Below, in pieces: positions 49,877 through 59,805 of a stretch of 64,000 nt of DNA. The notes beneath the pieces are model-generated. The model ran no database searches. It saw only the letters and a list, made by a program, of their open reading frames with translations, and was not told where the DNA came from. Every line of letters begins with the position of its first letter. Position 1 is the stretch's first letter. This DNA comes from Balneolaceae bacterium UBA3186 (GTDB lineage Bacteria > Bacteroidota > Rhodothermia > Balneolales > Balneolaceae): NCBI GenBank assembly GCA_002364085.1, contig DEXK01000013.1, positions 308,908 through 372,907 on the forward strand. The letters run 5' to 3'. Position numbers and translations under genes: made by a program.

Positions 49877-52225
49877 TTACCACCCAATCCTGCCACGATT
49901 TTTATCTGTGCCAAGTTCATCACGAACTTCTTTGGGATCTTCGGGCATCACAAAACCAGGAGGAGGAGAAAAGGCGTCATAACCCCAATAGGCCTCCGGA
50001 TCATCAGTTACATAATTAATGAAAGTACCTACAATAGGAAGAGCAGTTCTTGCACCCTGTCCAATACTGTAGCTTCCATCCTGTGGAAAACGAATCCGGC
50101 GATCTTCACCGCCAACCCAGGCACCCATTACAATATGTGGGGTCATTCCAATAAACCAGTTATCAGAAGCATCATTGGTAGTTCCTGTTTTTCCGGCTAT
50201 ATCCTGTCGAACGCCGTACACATTTCTTAATCGAACTCCGGTTCCGAAGTATCCATCGCCACCTCTGATCACGCCACGCATCATATCAACCATCATGTAT
50301 GCTGTTTCCGGGCTAATAACTTCTTTGCGATATTCAGGGAAATATTCCTGAAGTACATTTCCTTCTTTATCTTCAATTCTGGTGATCGCAATAGGTTCAA
50401 TATGAACTCCATTGTTTGCAAAAGTTGTGTAAGCGGAAGTCATTTCTAACAATGAAGCTTCTGCTGTTCCCAAAGCGATGGAAGGGTAGGCTGGAGTTCT
50501 GCTCATATCTACCCCTAAGTTTGAAGCCATTTCCTTTATCTTTCTTGCTGCGGCATCTAATTCCCATAATTTATTGGTTCCGGGATAGCCTGCCAGTTCA
50601 GGAAGTAAACGTACAGTTACATTATTCATACTTCGTGCTAATGCTTCCCGCAAAGGAACTTCATTTGGTCCACTGGCAACTTCAGCATCTTTTGGATTCC
50701 ATACTTTCCCGTTTCGGTCACGAAATGAGATCGGAAATTTTGAAAATTTGTGATAAGGTTTAAACCCATTATCAATAGCAACAGAATACACAAAAGGTTT
50801 AAAAGTGGAGCCCACTTGTCGGCGTGACTGATACACATGATCGAACTGTACACTTCCATAATTAGAACCACCAACCCAAGCTAATATATTTCCATTTGAA
50901 GGTTCAATAGCTACAAAACTGGCTTCTAATCTTGTTCGGGCTTTAAGTACAGAATCCACAAAGGCGGTATCAGCTTTAAGGCTGTCGAGAACTACTTTTC
51001 GAATCTTGGTATTATAGGTTTGGTATCCATTTTTATAGCGGTCGGTTTCTTCCAGGAAACTATCCTTAAATGTTGGGAACTCATCCCAAAGCTTATCCAT
51101 ATATTCATTGCTTCCTCTGGATGTCCACTCATGCTCAAAAATCTTTTGGAGTGAATCTAACTTAGTACTCAATGCTTTTTCAGCATGTTTTTGTAATCGG
51201 GAATCAATAGTAGTGTAAATAACCAGACCGTCTTTATAAATATCGTATCCGTTTTCTTCAGCCCAACCGGAAACTTTTTGGCGAACATACTCACCGAAAT
51301 ATCGGCTAACCCGTCCGGCTTTTGATGGAGGTTGGTAATCCAAAGTGATAGGCTCTTCTCTTAATTGATGGTAGGAGGTTGAATCAATAAAGCCCCTGTT
51401 ATTCATCAAATAAAGAACCACATTTCGTCTGTAAGTTGATTTTTCCGGATTAATTCTTGGATTGTAAGCATACACGGCATTTACTGAACCTACAAGAACG
51501 GCTGCCTCAGAAAGAGTTAGCTCTTTTGCAGCTTTATTATAATGTGTTCTTGCAGCTGCTTCAATGCCAAATGCACTGTTTGCATATTCCACCGTGTTCA
51601 GGTACATCTCAATGATCTCTCTTTTAGTATAATTTTGTTCGATCTGAACTGCGGTGATCATTTCTCTGAATTTTCTGGAAATCGAAAATTTTAATCCAAT
51701 TTCTTTATACAGATTTCGAGCTAATTGTTGACTTAAAGTTGAACCACCTTCCACTCTTCCTCTCATCAGGTTTATTGGAATGGCAAGAGTTCTTACCATG
51801 TCAATACCCCAGTGGTTATAAAAACGATGATCTTCCGTTGCTACAAGAGCGTTTATGACATGAGGAGATATCTCATCATAAGGAACCCATGTTCTGTTTT
51901 CGGTAAAATATTTATCTAACACAGCTCCGTCTCTGCTTCGCACTTCAGTTGCTATAGCAGTATCAGGGTTTTCAAGTTTCTCTAAAGGTGGGAGGCCTTG
52001 AAAAAGAAATATTACATAACCAATTACAGCAACTAAAAACACCGCTGCCACACAGCCTGTCCAAATTAAGATCTTGTTACGGATTTTATCTGATTGTGAA
52101 CCATATTTAGAAGATGAGCTTTCATTATTTTCATCCCTGCTTTTTTTCTCAGCCAACACTTGCTTACGGTATTCCGGATCGTTGAAATATCGTTGATGAT
52201 CAATAGGGTCTTTTTTTTCACTCAT
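49877..52225 (-). CDS. Bifunctional penicillin-binding protein 1A
   Basis: A 782-residue class A PBP. One membrane helix lies at about residues 51-75. The GT51 transglycosylase has ATEDHRFYNHWG (catalytic Glu131), GGSTLSQQLARNL and KREIIEMYLN. The transpeptidase has Ser473-T-F-Lys476 (VGSTFKPF), a SMN motif and KTGTTND near residue 655. It polymerises and cross-links peptidoglycan from the periplasmic face. It is the last gene of the minus-strand prenyl synthase-lpxH-PBP group and overlaps lpxH by four bases. All three genes serve the cell envelope. Confidence 0.94.
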   Translation of the reverse strand: MSEKKDPIDHQRYFNDPEYRKQVLAEKKSRDENNESSSSKYGSQSDKIRNKILIWTGCVAAVFLVAVIGYVIFLFQGLPPLEKLENPDTAIATEVRSRDGAVLDKYFTENRTWVPYDEISPHVINALVATEDHRFYNHWGIDMVRTLAIPINLMRGRVEGGSTLSQQLARNLYKEIGLKFSISRKFREMITAVQIEQNYTKREIIEMYLNTVEYANSAFGIEAAARTHYNKAAKELTLSEAAVLVGSVNAVYAYNPRINPEKSTYRRNVVLYLMNNRGFIDSTSYHQLREEPITLDYQPPSKAGRVSRYFGEYVRQKVSGWAEENGYDIYKDGLVIYTTIDSRLQKHAEKALSTKLDSLQKIFEHEWTSRGSNEYMDKLWDEFPTFKDSFLEETDRYKNGYQTYNTKIRKVVLDSLKADTAFVDSVLKARTRLEASFVAIEPSNGNILAWVGGSNYGSVQFDHVYQSRRQVGSTFKPFVYSVAIDNGFKPYHKFSKFPISFRDRNGKVWNPKDAEVASGPNEVPLREALARSMNNVTVRLLPELAGYPGTNKLWELDAAARKIKEMASNLGVDMSRTPAYPSIALGTAEASLLEMTSAYTTFANNGVHIEPIAITRIEDKEGNVLQEYFPEYRKEVISPETAYMMVDMMRGVIRGGDGYFGTGVRLRNVYGVRQDIAGKTGTTNDASDNWFIGMTPHIVMGAWVGGEDRRIRFPQDGSYSIGQGARTALPIVGTFINYVTDDPEAYWGYDAFSPPPGFVMPEDPKEVRDELGTDKNRGRIGW

Positions 52226-53001
52226 TTTTGTGCACTTGATTCTGTGAAAGGTACAAATTCTTTATCAGAAGCTCTCCATCTAACGAGTTGGTATTCTCCA
52301 TTGTTGTAAAGAGCCACTGTTTTATGATAGAAAAAGGTTCCAAGGTTTATATACGTTCCTTCCGAAAAAGTTTCCACTCTTGGGATATGATCGTGCCCCA
52401 TAATAATGACATCAATATCTTTTTCTCCTAAAACTCTTTTAGCATGCGTATCTAACGGAACAGGAGTTCTGTGATCTTTCATTTTAGAAAACCCGGAGAA
52501 CTTTTTCATAACGGGTATTCCGATCTCAGGAGGGAGCATAGCTTGGAAAAATTTCACAAAATATTTACTGCGTAAAAGCCCATGAAAGAAAGGACGCAGA
52601 AGATCATCACTTCTGCCAAATCTTCCATCTCCATGCATTAGCAAGGTGTTATATCCATTTTGTTGGATAATTCGATAGTTGCACTCTACATCAAAACCCA
52701 TTTCTTCAAAATAACCATATGTCCAGTTATCATGATTTCCGGTAATGTAAGTGGTTGGCTGGCATTCGGTATTATGTTTTTGAAATGCCTCTATTACTCT
52801 TTTACCAACTGTAGGAATAAATTTCTTTTTTGGATATTCCATCCAATAATCAAAAAGATCACCAAGAACAAAGATCTTAATTTTATGCTTGCAACAATAG
52901 TTAATAAGTGAGATCAACTCTTGTTCGATCTTTTTTTCTGTATTGGTATCAAAAGCTCCGAGATGTACATCAGAAATAAACAAACTGGTTTGGTTGTACA
53001 T
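52222..53001 (-). CDS. lpxH: UDP-2,3-diacylglucosamine diphosphatase (LpxH-type)
   Basis: A 259-residue calcineurin-like phosphoesterase. Metal-binding motifs are FISDVHLGAFD, GDLFDYW, TGNHDNW, LLMHGDGRFG and GHDHIPR, in the order found in LpxH. It would hydrolyse UDP-2,3-diacylglucosamine to lipid X in lipid A synthesis at the inner membrane. It stands between the prenyl synthase (five bases upstream) and PBP1A (four-base overlap), an operon position that supports a cell-envelope role. A general UDP-sugar hydrolase is the alternative. Confidence 0.88.
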   Translation of the reverse strand: MYNQTSLFISDVHLGAFDTNTEKKIEQELISLINYCCKHKIKIFVLGDLFDYWMEYPKKKFIPTVGKRVIEAFQKHNTECQPTTYITGNHDNWTYGYFEEMGFDVECNYRIIQQNGYNTLLMHGDGRFGRSDDLLRPFFHGLLRSKYFVKFFQAMLPPEIGIPVMKKFSGFSKMKDHRTPVPLDTHAKRVLGEKDIDVIIMGHDHIPRVETFSEGTYINLGTFFYHKTVALYNNGEYQLVRWRASDKEFVPFTESSAQK

Positions 53002-53006
53002 CAGCG

Positions 53007-54029
53007 CTATTTCTTTCGGGTAATTACGTAATGGATGAGGTCAGTGAAATCGATTCTGGCTTGCGACTCAGGTAGCTTCTCTAGCCCTTCAATAGCTTGA
53101 TTTGCATAATCGTACATCGATTTTTTAGCATAATCCATGCCTCCTTTATCGTGAACAAAAGCAACAATCTCATCAATATCTTTAGAAGTTTTCTTCCTTT
53201 TTTTCATTAAAGCTCTGATACGAGCAGACTCTTTTTTTGAACTATGCTCCAACGCTTTTATCAGTGGAAGTGTTACTTTACGTTCCTGAATATCGTTACG
53301 TTTAGGTTTTCCGATATCATACATTCCATAGTCAAAAAGGTCGTCTCTGATCTGAAATGCTATTCCGATACACATGCCGATGCTTGCCATCAACTCATGC
53401 ATTTTTTCATCATCAGTTGCTGAAACAGCACCGCATTCACAACAAGTAGATATCAAGCTTGCTGTTTTTTCCGAAATAATTTGAAAATATCGATCTTCGG
53501 TCATGTTAAACAATCCGGCAGTTTTGAGTTGACGCAGCTCACCTTCACTCATTTTTTGCACAGCTTTGGATTGCACTTCAAGTAACTTGTACTCTTTATT
53601 CTCTAGCGAAACTAGCAAGCCCCTGGAAAGCAAAAAATCTCCTAGAAGAACTCCGGCTTTGTTTTTCCAGATCTTATTTATACTCACAAATCCTCTTCTG
53701 GAATTAGCTTCGTCTACAACATCATCATGGATCAAAGTAGCGGTATGAAGCAGTTCTATCATAGTGGCTGCAATATGACTCCTTTCCGAAATACCATCGA
53801 ACAAATTCGCAGTCATAAAAACTAAAGTAGGGCGTAACTCTTTACCTTTTTGCTTATGGAGATATCGTAATATCTGATCGAGAAGAAAAACATCGGTTTT
53901 TATAGTGTCTTTGAAAAAACCTCGGAATTCAGATAAATGCTCTGAAACCGGCGCTGTAATTTCATTTAAAGATTTACGAGTAACAGAATCTTTATCAATT
54001 CTGCTTAACGATGCGTTATCGATCATCAA
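53007..54029 (-). CDS. Polyprenyl diphosphate synthase
   Basis: A 340-residue all-trans prenyltransferase. The first Asp-rich motif is in LIHDDVVDEANSRRG, the second in FQIRDDLFDYG, and GKELRPTLVFMTANLF precedes them. It extends allylic diphosphates with isopentenyl diphosphate, giving octaprenyl- or similar chains for quinones. Product length cannot be inferred with confidence. Two neighbouring ATG codons (54029, 54026) can start it. It is first in the operon with lpxH and PBP1A and divergent from pfkA. Confidence 0.92.
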   Translation of the reverse strand: MMIDNASLSRIDKDSVTRKSLNEITAPVSEHLSEFRGFFKDTIKTDVFLLDQILRYLHKQKGKELRPTLVFMTANLFDGISERSHIAATMIELLHTATLIHDDVVDEANSRRGFVSINKIWKNKAGVLLGDFLLSRGLLVSLENKEYKLLEVQSKAVQKMSEGELRQLKTAGLFNMTEDRYFQIISEKTASLISTCCECGAVSATDDEKMHELMASIGMCIGIAFQIRDDLFDYGMYDIGKPKRNDIQERKVTLPLIKALEHSSKKESARIRALMKKRKKTSKDIDEIVAFVHDKGGMDYAKKSMYDYANQAIEGLEKLPESQARIDFTDLIHYVITRKK

Positions 54030-54128
54030 TTATGTTTAAATTTTCTTAAACTTGAGTAGTTCTAAATTTAGTTAATATATAGGACAAATATTTAGGACTA
54101 ATTACACTCACTCACACAAAAGTTTATT

Positions 54129-55118
54129 ATGATTACGAAATTAGCCGATATTAAAACCATAGGGGTTTTAACAAGCGGTGGGGATTCTCCCGGAATGAAT
54201 GCGGCTGTACGAGCCGTAGTAAGGGTTGCCGTTAAATATGACCTTAAAGTCTATGGAATTAGACATGGGTATCATGGATTAATTCATGATGAAGTAAAGC
54301 CTATGAAAAATAATTCAGTTTCCAATATAATCCAGCGCGGCGGTACTATTTTGAAATCTGCGCGCTCTCAGGAATTCAGAACAGAAGAGGGTAGAGCAAA
54401 AGCCGCGCAGACCATAAAGAAGTATAATATTGATGCGCTTGTGGCAATTGGTGGGGATGGGACTTTTACCGGTGCCAGTATTTTTAGTAAAGAACACGAT
54501 ATTAAAGTGGTTGGAATACCTGCTACAATTGATAACGACATAATTGGTACCGATGAAACGATAGGGTACGATACTGCATTGAATACAGCTTTGGACGCTG
54601 TGGATAAGATCAGGGATACCGCCGATGCTCACGAGCGAATGTTTCTGGTTGAAGTTATGGGACGTGATGCCGGATTCATTGCTCTTGAAACAAGTATTGC
54701 CGGTGGCGCAGAACTTGCGTTACTACCGGAAGAATTGATGAATATTTCTGATGTCAAATCTCAGCTTAAGAATATGCTCAAGAATCAGGTGAGAAGTAGC
54801 TTGGTTGTTGTTGCAGAAGGAGATGAATCAGGTGGCGCAATAAAATTAGCGGAACAATTAAGAGACGACTTCAAAAAATATGATATGAGAGTATGTATTT
54901 TAGGTCATATTCAAAGAGGCGGTTCTCCATCAGCAAGAGACCGGGTTTTGGCAAGCAGGCTGGGCGCTGCAGCTATTAAAACACTTATGGAAGGTCATAC
55001 CAATATTATGGTCGGAATAGTAAATGGAAGTATAAAGATTACCCCGATCAAAATAGCTGTGGATAGGAAAAAAGAACTAGATCGTTCATTAATAGAACTT
55101 GCTAAACTACTTAGATAA
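54129..55118 (+). CDS. pfkA: ATP-dependent 6-phosphofructokinase
   Basis: A 329-residue phosphofructokinase of the bacterial PfkA group. Visible motifs are TSGGDSPGMNAAVRAVVR (nucleotide binding), IGGDGTFTGA, and the fructose-6-phosphate loop PATIDNDIIGTDETIGYDTA with the catalytic Asp. VEVMGRDAGFIAL and LGHIQRGGSPSARDR follow. The GGDGT sequence marks it as ATP-dependent, unlike pyrophosphate enzymes with GGDDT. It overlaps pgi by one base (TAATG), coupling two consecutive glycolytic steps. Confidence 0.95.
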   Translation: MITKLADIKTIGVLTSGGDSPGMNAAVRAVVRVAVKYDLKVYGIRHGYHGLIHDEVKPMKNNSVSNIIQRGGTILKSARSQEFRTEEGRAKAAQTIKKYNIDALVAIGGDGTFTGASIFSKEHDIKVVGIPATIDNDIIGTDETIGYDTALNTALDAVDKIRDTADAHERMFLVEVMGRDAGFIALETSIAGGAELALLPEELMNISDVKSQLKNMLKNQVRSSLVVVAEGDESGGAIKLAEQLRDDFKKYDMRVCILGHIQRGGSPSARDRVLASRLGAAAIKTLMEGHTNIMVGIVNGSIKITPIKIAVDRKKELDRSLIELAKLLR

Positions 55119-56407
55119 TGATTTCAATTAATACAGAAATAGCCAGGAAATTTATTTCGGAAGAAGACTTCAATGAATCTCTTGAAAAGTGTACAGACTC
55201 ACTTGTTCAACTTAGAGAAAAGACAGGGCTTGGAGCAGAATGGCTTGGTTGGAGAGATTTGCTCCAATTACCCAATGATGCACTCTTGGAAGAGATAAAT
55301 GCTTTAGCGGGTAAAATCAGGAAGGATGCTGATGTTTTCATAATCTGTGGCATTGGAGGCTCATATTTAGGAGCTAAAGCTGTGATTGATGCGTTAAGCC
55401 CTCATTTTGGGAAAAAAGGTCCTGAAATACTTTTTGCCGGACACCATATGGGTGGTAAATATTTAGAAGAGTTATTGAACTACATAAAAACTCCTAAATC
55501 CGATGGAACTCCCAAAAGTGTATATGTAAATGTAATTTCAAAATCAGGCTCTACTTTAGAAACTGCGCTTTCATTCAGAATGATTAGAGAAGTTTTGGAT
55601 AATCTTTATGGAGAAGGAGCAACTAACCGCATTGTATGTACCACAAGTAAAGAAGGCGGGGTGCTAAATGGTTTAATAGATGAAAAAGGATACAAAAAAT
55701 TTATTATTCCTAATAATGTAGGTGGTAGGTTTTCAGTCTTAACACCTGTTGGTCTTATTCCTATAGCCGTTGCAGGTATAGATATCAAAACACTTTTTTA
55801 TGGAGCGGTTTCAGCTTTCAATAAATATGAAAAAGATGCATCCGATATTCTGGAATACGCCGCAGTTCGTAGAACACTTCATGAAAAAGGAATAACAGTA
55901 GATGTTTTTTCTTGTTTTGAACCGGAGCTTCAATCGTTTGGAGGATGGATTCAGCAATTGATGGGAGAAAGTGAGGGAAAAGAAGGAAAAGGTATATTCC
56001 CGGCAGTAGCTTCCTTTTCTACTGATCTTCATAGTTTGGGGCAATTTATCCAACAAGGTACAAGATGCCTGATGGAGACTTTCTTGATTGTTGAAAAACA
56101 AATATCATTGATTAAAGTAAACTCATTGGAAGGAGATCACGATAACCTGAATTATCTCTCCGGAAAATCTTTCCACGATATTAATACTAAAGCAAGAATT
56201 GGAACCACTGAAGCGCACAAAGATGGTGACGTTCCAATTATTAATTTATCTCTTAGCTCATTGAATGCAGAAGTAATTGGCGAGCTGATTTACTTTTTTG
56301 AGTTGCTGACGGGTGTTTTTGTCTATAGTTTAGATATCAATCCATTTGATCAGCCGGGGGTTGAAGATTACAAAAAAGCGATGTACCGTTTGCTTGGAAA
56401 AGACTAA
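55118..56407 (+). CDS. pgi: Glucose-6-phosphate isomerase
   Basis: A 429-residue isomerase of the shorter (Firmicutes-like) type. It has the CGIGGSYLGAKAVIDAL segment, ISKSGSTLETALSFR for sugar-phosphate binding, and VGGRFSVLTPVGLIPIAV. The catalytic Glu is in GWIQQLMGESEGKEGKG, His in TEAHKDGDVP, and Lys in the C-terminal GVEDYKKAMYRLL. It interconverts glucose 6-phosphate and fructose 6-phosphate. It is translated immediately after pfkA and followed by a nucleoside kinase gene eight bases later. Confidence 0.95.
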   Translation: MISINTEIARKFISEEDFNESLEKCTDSLVQLREKTGLGAEWLGWRDLLQLPNDALLEEINALAGKIRKDADVFIICGIGGSYLGAKAVIDALSPHFGKKGPEILFAGHHMGGKYLEELLNYIKTPKSDGTPKSVYVNVISKSGSTLETALSFRMIREVLDNLYGEGATNRIVCTTSKEGGVLNGLIDEKGYKKFIIPNNVGGRFSVLTPVGLIPIAVAGIDIKTLFYGAVSAFNKYEKDASDILEYAAVRRTLHEKGITVDVFSCFEPELQSFGGWIQQLMGESEGKEGKGIFPAVASFSTDLHSLGQFIQQGTRCLMETFLIVEKQISLIKVNSLEGDHDNLNYLSGKSFHDINTKARIGTTEAHKDGDVPIINLSLSSLNAEVIGELIYFFELLTGVFVYSLDINPFDQPGVEDYKKAMYRLLGKD

Positions 56408-56415
56408 AAGAACTT

Positions 56416-57057
56416 ATGACGGATTTAACTAATAACAATTCCAAATATATAGCCGTAGCCGGAAATATCGGCGCGGGTAAATCTTCATTAACAAGTTTGT
56501 TGTCCAAGCATTTTGGATGGGAGGCTTTTTACGAATCAGTAGATGACAATCCTTATTTAGCAGATTTTTATGAGGACATGAGGAGATGGAGTTTTAATCT
56601 TCAGATCTATTTTCTGTCTAGCAGGTTTCGTCATCAAAAAGAAATGCTTGAGAATCAAATAAGCTTGATCCAGGACAGAACGATTTATGAAGATGTAGAG
56701 ATCTTTGCTAAAAATCTTCATGAAATGAGTTTGATGAGCGATAGAGATTTCAAAAACTATGAAGCCTTGTTTCATGAAATGAGTCACTATCTGCGACCAC
56801 CGGATCTTCTTATCTATCTCCGTGCTCAGGTTCCTACTCTGGTTAACCAAATTCAGCAAAGGGGAAGAGACTATGAGAACACCATTCGTATAGATTATTT
56901 AGAAAGATTGAACAGATTATATGAGGATTGGATTGATCGCTATCCGCACGAAAAGCTGATTATTGAAACAGATGACCTTGATTTTGTGAATGATAAGGAA
57001 GATCTGGGCTCTGTTATTGAACAAGTTGATAAGCGGTTATTTGGTCTTTTTAATTGA
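56416..57057 (+). CDS. Deoxynucleoside kinase
   Basis: A 213-residue kinase of the dGK/dAK family. The P-loop is GNIGAGKSSLTSLL, the substrate-binding region is FYESVDDNPYLADFYEDM, and DRTIYEDVEIFAKNLH holds the ERS/DRS-like motif. LIYLRAQVPTLVNQIQQRGR carries the lid arginines. It phosphorylates salvaged deoxynucleosides, probably deoxyadenosine or deoxyguanosine. It is the third gene of the pfkA-pgi operon and has no obvious link to glycolysis. Confidence 0.92.
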   Translation: MTDLTNNNSKYIAVAGNIGAGKSSLTSLLSKHFGWEAFYESVDDNPYLADFYEDMRRWSFNLQIYFLSSRFRHQKEMLENQISLIQDRTIYEDVEIFAKNLHEMSLMSDRDFKNYEALFHEMSHYLRPPDLLIYLRAQVPTLVNQIQQRGRDYENTIRIDYLERLNRLYEDWIDRYPHEKLIIETDDLDFVNDKEDLGSVIEQVDKRLFGLFN

Positions 57058-57080
57058 TTGTAAGCGTGTAGGATAATCCT

Positions 57081-57103
57081 TATATTTACAAGCTGTAAAG
57101 GAG
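57081..57103 (+). promoter_or_regulatory. Candidate promoter motif and strong Shine-Dalgarno of the yceD operon
   Basis: TATATTTA (57081-57088) is one base from TAnnTTTG and AAGGAG (57098-57103) lies seven bases before the ATG. A clear Shine-Dalgarno is rare in this window. It marks the start of the ribosomal/lipid gene cluster. Confidence 0.4.
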
Positions 57104-57110
57104 ACGTTCT

Positions 57111-57614
57111 ATGTTGAAGTTTAAGATCTTTGAAATACCTGAAGGCCAAAGCCAAAGAACCATCGAATTAAAAAGCGATGATCTTGAAATCGAGGAGATT
57201 CCATTTGATGGAGCTGTTCTCGATATCAACTTTTACCGTACGCTTCAGTTTATCCAAGTTAAATTTGGATTAAAAGCTGATATAAAACTCATTTGTGACC
57301 GATCATTGGATGAATTTGATTACCAGATCGAAACCAAGTATGAAGTTTTATTTAAAGCCGAAAAAGTGGAAGAATCGGCGGACGAAAAAGGGTCCATCAG
57401 GAACATTGATATTCATTCTAAACAAATAGACTTAGAGCAGGATGTGTTGGATAGCATATTGCTCAATCTCCCGGTAAAGAAATTACATCCCCGTTTTTTG
57501 GATGATGATGGTAATCCGAAAGAGTTTGTAAACCAAAAGTTTGGTGAGCACACTGAAGAAGATGAAACAAGCATCGATCCTAGATGGGAAGCATTAAAAG
57601 AATTAAAGAAATAA
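57111..57614 (+). CDS. yceD: YceD family protein (DUF177)
   Basis: A 167-residue protein of the DUF177/YceD family. It has a beta-rich N-terminus (VLDINFYRTLQFIQVKFGLK), the conserved Cys in KLICDRSLDEFDY, and the acidic C-terminal LDLEQDVLD-type stretch (QIDLEQDVLDSILLNLPVKK). YceD nearly always precedes rpmF, as here with 11 bases between them, and is linked to 23S rRNA and large-subunit assembly. The Cys-x2-Cys pairs of some members are not present. Confidence 0.9.
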   Translation: MLKFKIFEIPEGQSQRTIELKSDDLEIEEIPFDGAVLDINFYRTLQFIQVKFGLKADIKLICDRSLDEFDYQIETKYEVLFKAEKVEESADEKGSIRNIDIHSKQIDLEQDVLDSILLNLPVKKLHPRFLDDDGNPKEFVNQKFGEHTEEDETSIDPRWEALKELKK

Positions 57615-57625
57615 TTAAGTAAATA

Positions 57626-57808
57626 ATGGCACATCCAAAACGAAAAACCTCGAATGCACGAAAGAACAAACGTCGTGCACATCATGCAATTTCAGATGTT
57701 ACCTTAGCGAAATGTTCAAACTGCGGCGAACTCCACAGATATCACCATGCTTGTACAGAGTGTGGGCACTACAGAGGTCGTCAGGTTACCAAAGCAGCCG
57801 CTAACTAA
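57626..57808 (+). CDS. rpmF: 50S ribosomal protein L32
   Basis: A 60-residue L32. The N-terminal MAHPKRKTSNARKNKRRAHH is basic and highly conserved, and zinc is bound by two Cys-x2-Cys pairs (CSNCGE and CTECGH). This C-plus form does not need the zinc-independent backup. It lies between yceD and plsX, the standard order in bacteria, and presumably shares their transcript. Confidence 0.97.
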   Translation: MAHPKRKTSNARKNKRRAHHAISDVTLAKCSNCGELHRYHHACTECGHYRGRQVTKAAAN

Positions 57809-57818
57809 ATAAATTATT

Positions 57819-58802
57819 ATGATTGTTGCAGTAGATGCAGCCGGAGGAGATCATTACCCAAAGGCACCGGTAGAAGGTGCTTTATTGGCGGTTAAAGAAG
57901 ATCCAAACCTTTCAGTTCTGTTACTAGGGCCTGAAGAGATGATCAAAAAAGCGCTTGAAGGAAAAGAATACGATAAAGCCCGTATACTTATTCAGGATGC
58001 TCCGCAAATTATTGGAATGGAAGAATCACCGGCTTCAGCTGTTAAAGGCAAGCAACAATCATCAATTGTAATTGGTATGGGCTTGCATAAAGCAGGCAAA
58101 TGTCAGGCTTTTGTAAGCGCAGGTAACACCGGCGCATTACTTGCAGCATCTACATTTATTCTGGGTAAACTGGAAGGAATTCACAGACCTACTATCGGCG
58201 CTTATTACCCTACAGTAAAAGGCTTTCGTCTTTTGCTTGATGCGGGAGCAAATCTTGAGATCAAGCCGGAAGTGGCACTCCAATTTGCAAAAATGGGACA
58301 AGTTTACTGCCGACAAATACTTGGTATTGAATCACCTACCGTTGGTCTTCTCAATGTTGGAGAAGAAGAAGGTAAAGGAACCGAACAGCTCAAAGAAATA
58401 TACAAGTATATTAAAGACCATTCGGGCTTTATCGGCAATCTGGAAGGAAAAGACATACTTTCCGGAAAGGCTGATGTTTATCTTACAGATGGACTGGTTG
58501 GAAATATTTTGCTCAAATTCGGAGAATCCATCCCTGCAACTATTATGAAATTAGTTGAAAATGCTGTTTCTAAATTAGACTTAGAAGTTGAAGAAGTGGT
58601 TGCAGCTCAGAAAATTCTTAAAACAGCATTGTCACCTTTCGATTATGAAAGAGTGGGCGGAGTTCCATTCCTTGGAGTGAACGGAGTAAGTATTGTTGGA
58701 CATGGGGGCAGTTCTCCTCTTGCAATAAAAAATATGATTAAAAGTGCTGTTTCTTGCATCAATAATGATGTTAATGGAAAAATAGTCGCATCTCTAAATT
58801 GA
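57819..58802 (+). CDS. plsX: Phosphate acyltransferase PlsX
   Basis: A 327-residue enzyme that makes acyl-phosphate from acyl-ACP for phospholipid synthesis. Conserved parts are IVAVDAAGGDHYPKAPVEGA (most members have MGGD), FVSAGNTGALLAASTFILG, LLDAGANLEIKPEVALQFAK and GGVPFLGVNGVSIVGHGGSS. AAGGD at the start in place of MGGD is a mild deviation. The gene sits ten bases after rpmF and ten before fabH. Confidence 0.95.
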   Translation: MIVAVDAAGGDHYPKAPVEGALLAVKEDPNLSVLLLGPEEMIKKALEGKEYDKARILIQDAPQIIGMEESPASAVKGKQQSSIVIGMGLHKAGKCQAFVSAGNTGALLAASTFILGKLEGIHRPTIGAYYPTVKGFRLLLDAGANLEIKPEVALQFAKMGQVYCRQILGIESPTVGLLNVGEEEGKGTEQLKEIYKYIKDHSGFIGNLEGKDILSGKADVYLTDGLVGNILLKFGESIPATIMKLVENAVSKLDLEVEEVVAAQKILKTALSPFDYERVGGVPFLGVNGVSIVGHGGSSPLAIKNMIKSAVSCINNDVNGKIVASLN

Positions 58803-58812
58803 TATTCCCTTT

Positions 58813-59805
58813 ATGGAAGTAAAACAAGCAAAAATAACTGCAGTTGGGCATTATTTGCCGGAGTTCAGAATGACAAATTTTGAACTAGAAAAGCTCATGG
58901 ATACCAATGATGAGTGGATCAGAACCCGAACTGGTATCTCTGAAAGAAGAATTTTAAAAGATCCCGATAAAGCTACTGCATTTATGGGGGCGGAAGCTGC
59001 AAAAGAAGCACTCGCAAATGCAAATGTTGACGCATCAGAAATTGATCTCGTAATTTTAGCAACTGTAACTCCGGATTACTTATTTCCGGCAACAGCTTGT
59101 CTGGTTCAGAATATGATAGGCGCTACTAACGCTTTCGCTTTTGATCTTTCAGCGGCTTGTTCAGGATTTTTATACGCTCTTAGTACTGGCTCAATGTACA
59201 TTGAAGCCGGCAGAGCTAAAAAAGTGCTAGTGATTGGTTCCGATAAAATGAGCTCGATCCTGGATTACACTGACAGAACCACAAGTATTCTTTTCGGAGA
59301 TGGTGCAGGCGCTGTATTGCTTGAAGAATCTTCAGATGGAACCGGATTAATTGATCAAATTCATTACACTGAAGGAGATACTAATTGTAGTTTATATCAG
59401 CATGCAGGTGGTAGCAGAAATCCTGCCTCTAAAGAAACTGTTGAGAATAAACAACATTATATTACTCAGGATGGACGTGCCGTGTTTAAAAAGGCAACAA
59501 TGGGTATGGCTGATGTTTCTCTTGAGATCATGAAGAAAAATAATCTTGATCCGGAGGACGTAGCTTGGTTGGTACCTCATCAGGCTAATTTGAGAATTAT
59601 TGATGCAACTGCCAACCGAATGGGTTTATCTTCAGAAAAAGTAATGATAAACATCAATAAATATGGCAATACTACCGCTGGTACTATTCCTCTTTGTTTG
59701 TATGATTGGAAGGAAAAATTGAATCATGGTGATAACTTAATTTTAGCAGCATTCGGCGGTGGTTTTACATGGGGTGCTATTTATCTAAAATGGGGAATTA
59801 AATAA
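58813..59805 (+). CDS. fabH: Beta-ketoacyl-ACP synthase III
   Basis: A 330-residue thiolase-fold enzyme. The catalytic Cys116 is in SAACSGFLYAL, His in VPHQANLRI and Asn in NKYGNTTAGT, the FabH triad. It condenses an acyl-CoA starter with malonyl-ACP to begin fatty acid synthesis. The N-terminal NDEWIRTRTGISERR motif is typical. The stop overlaps the fabD start (TAATG). Confidence 0.96.
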   Translation: MEVKQAKITAVGHYLPEFRMTNFELEKLMDTNDEWIRTRTGISERRILKDPDKATAFMGAEAAKEALANANVDASEIDLVILATVTPDYLFPATACLVQNMIGATNAFAFDLSAACSGFLYALSTGSMYIEAGRAKKVLVIGSDKMSSILDYTDRTTSILFGDGAGAVLLEESSDGTGLIDQIHYTEGDTNCSLYQHAGGSRNPASKETVENKQHYITQDGRAVFKKATMGMADVSLEIMKKNNLDPEDVAWLVPHQANLRIIDATANRMGLSSEKVMININKYGNTTAGTIPLCLYDWKEKLNHGDNLILAAFGGGFTWGAIYLKWGIK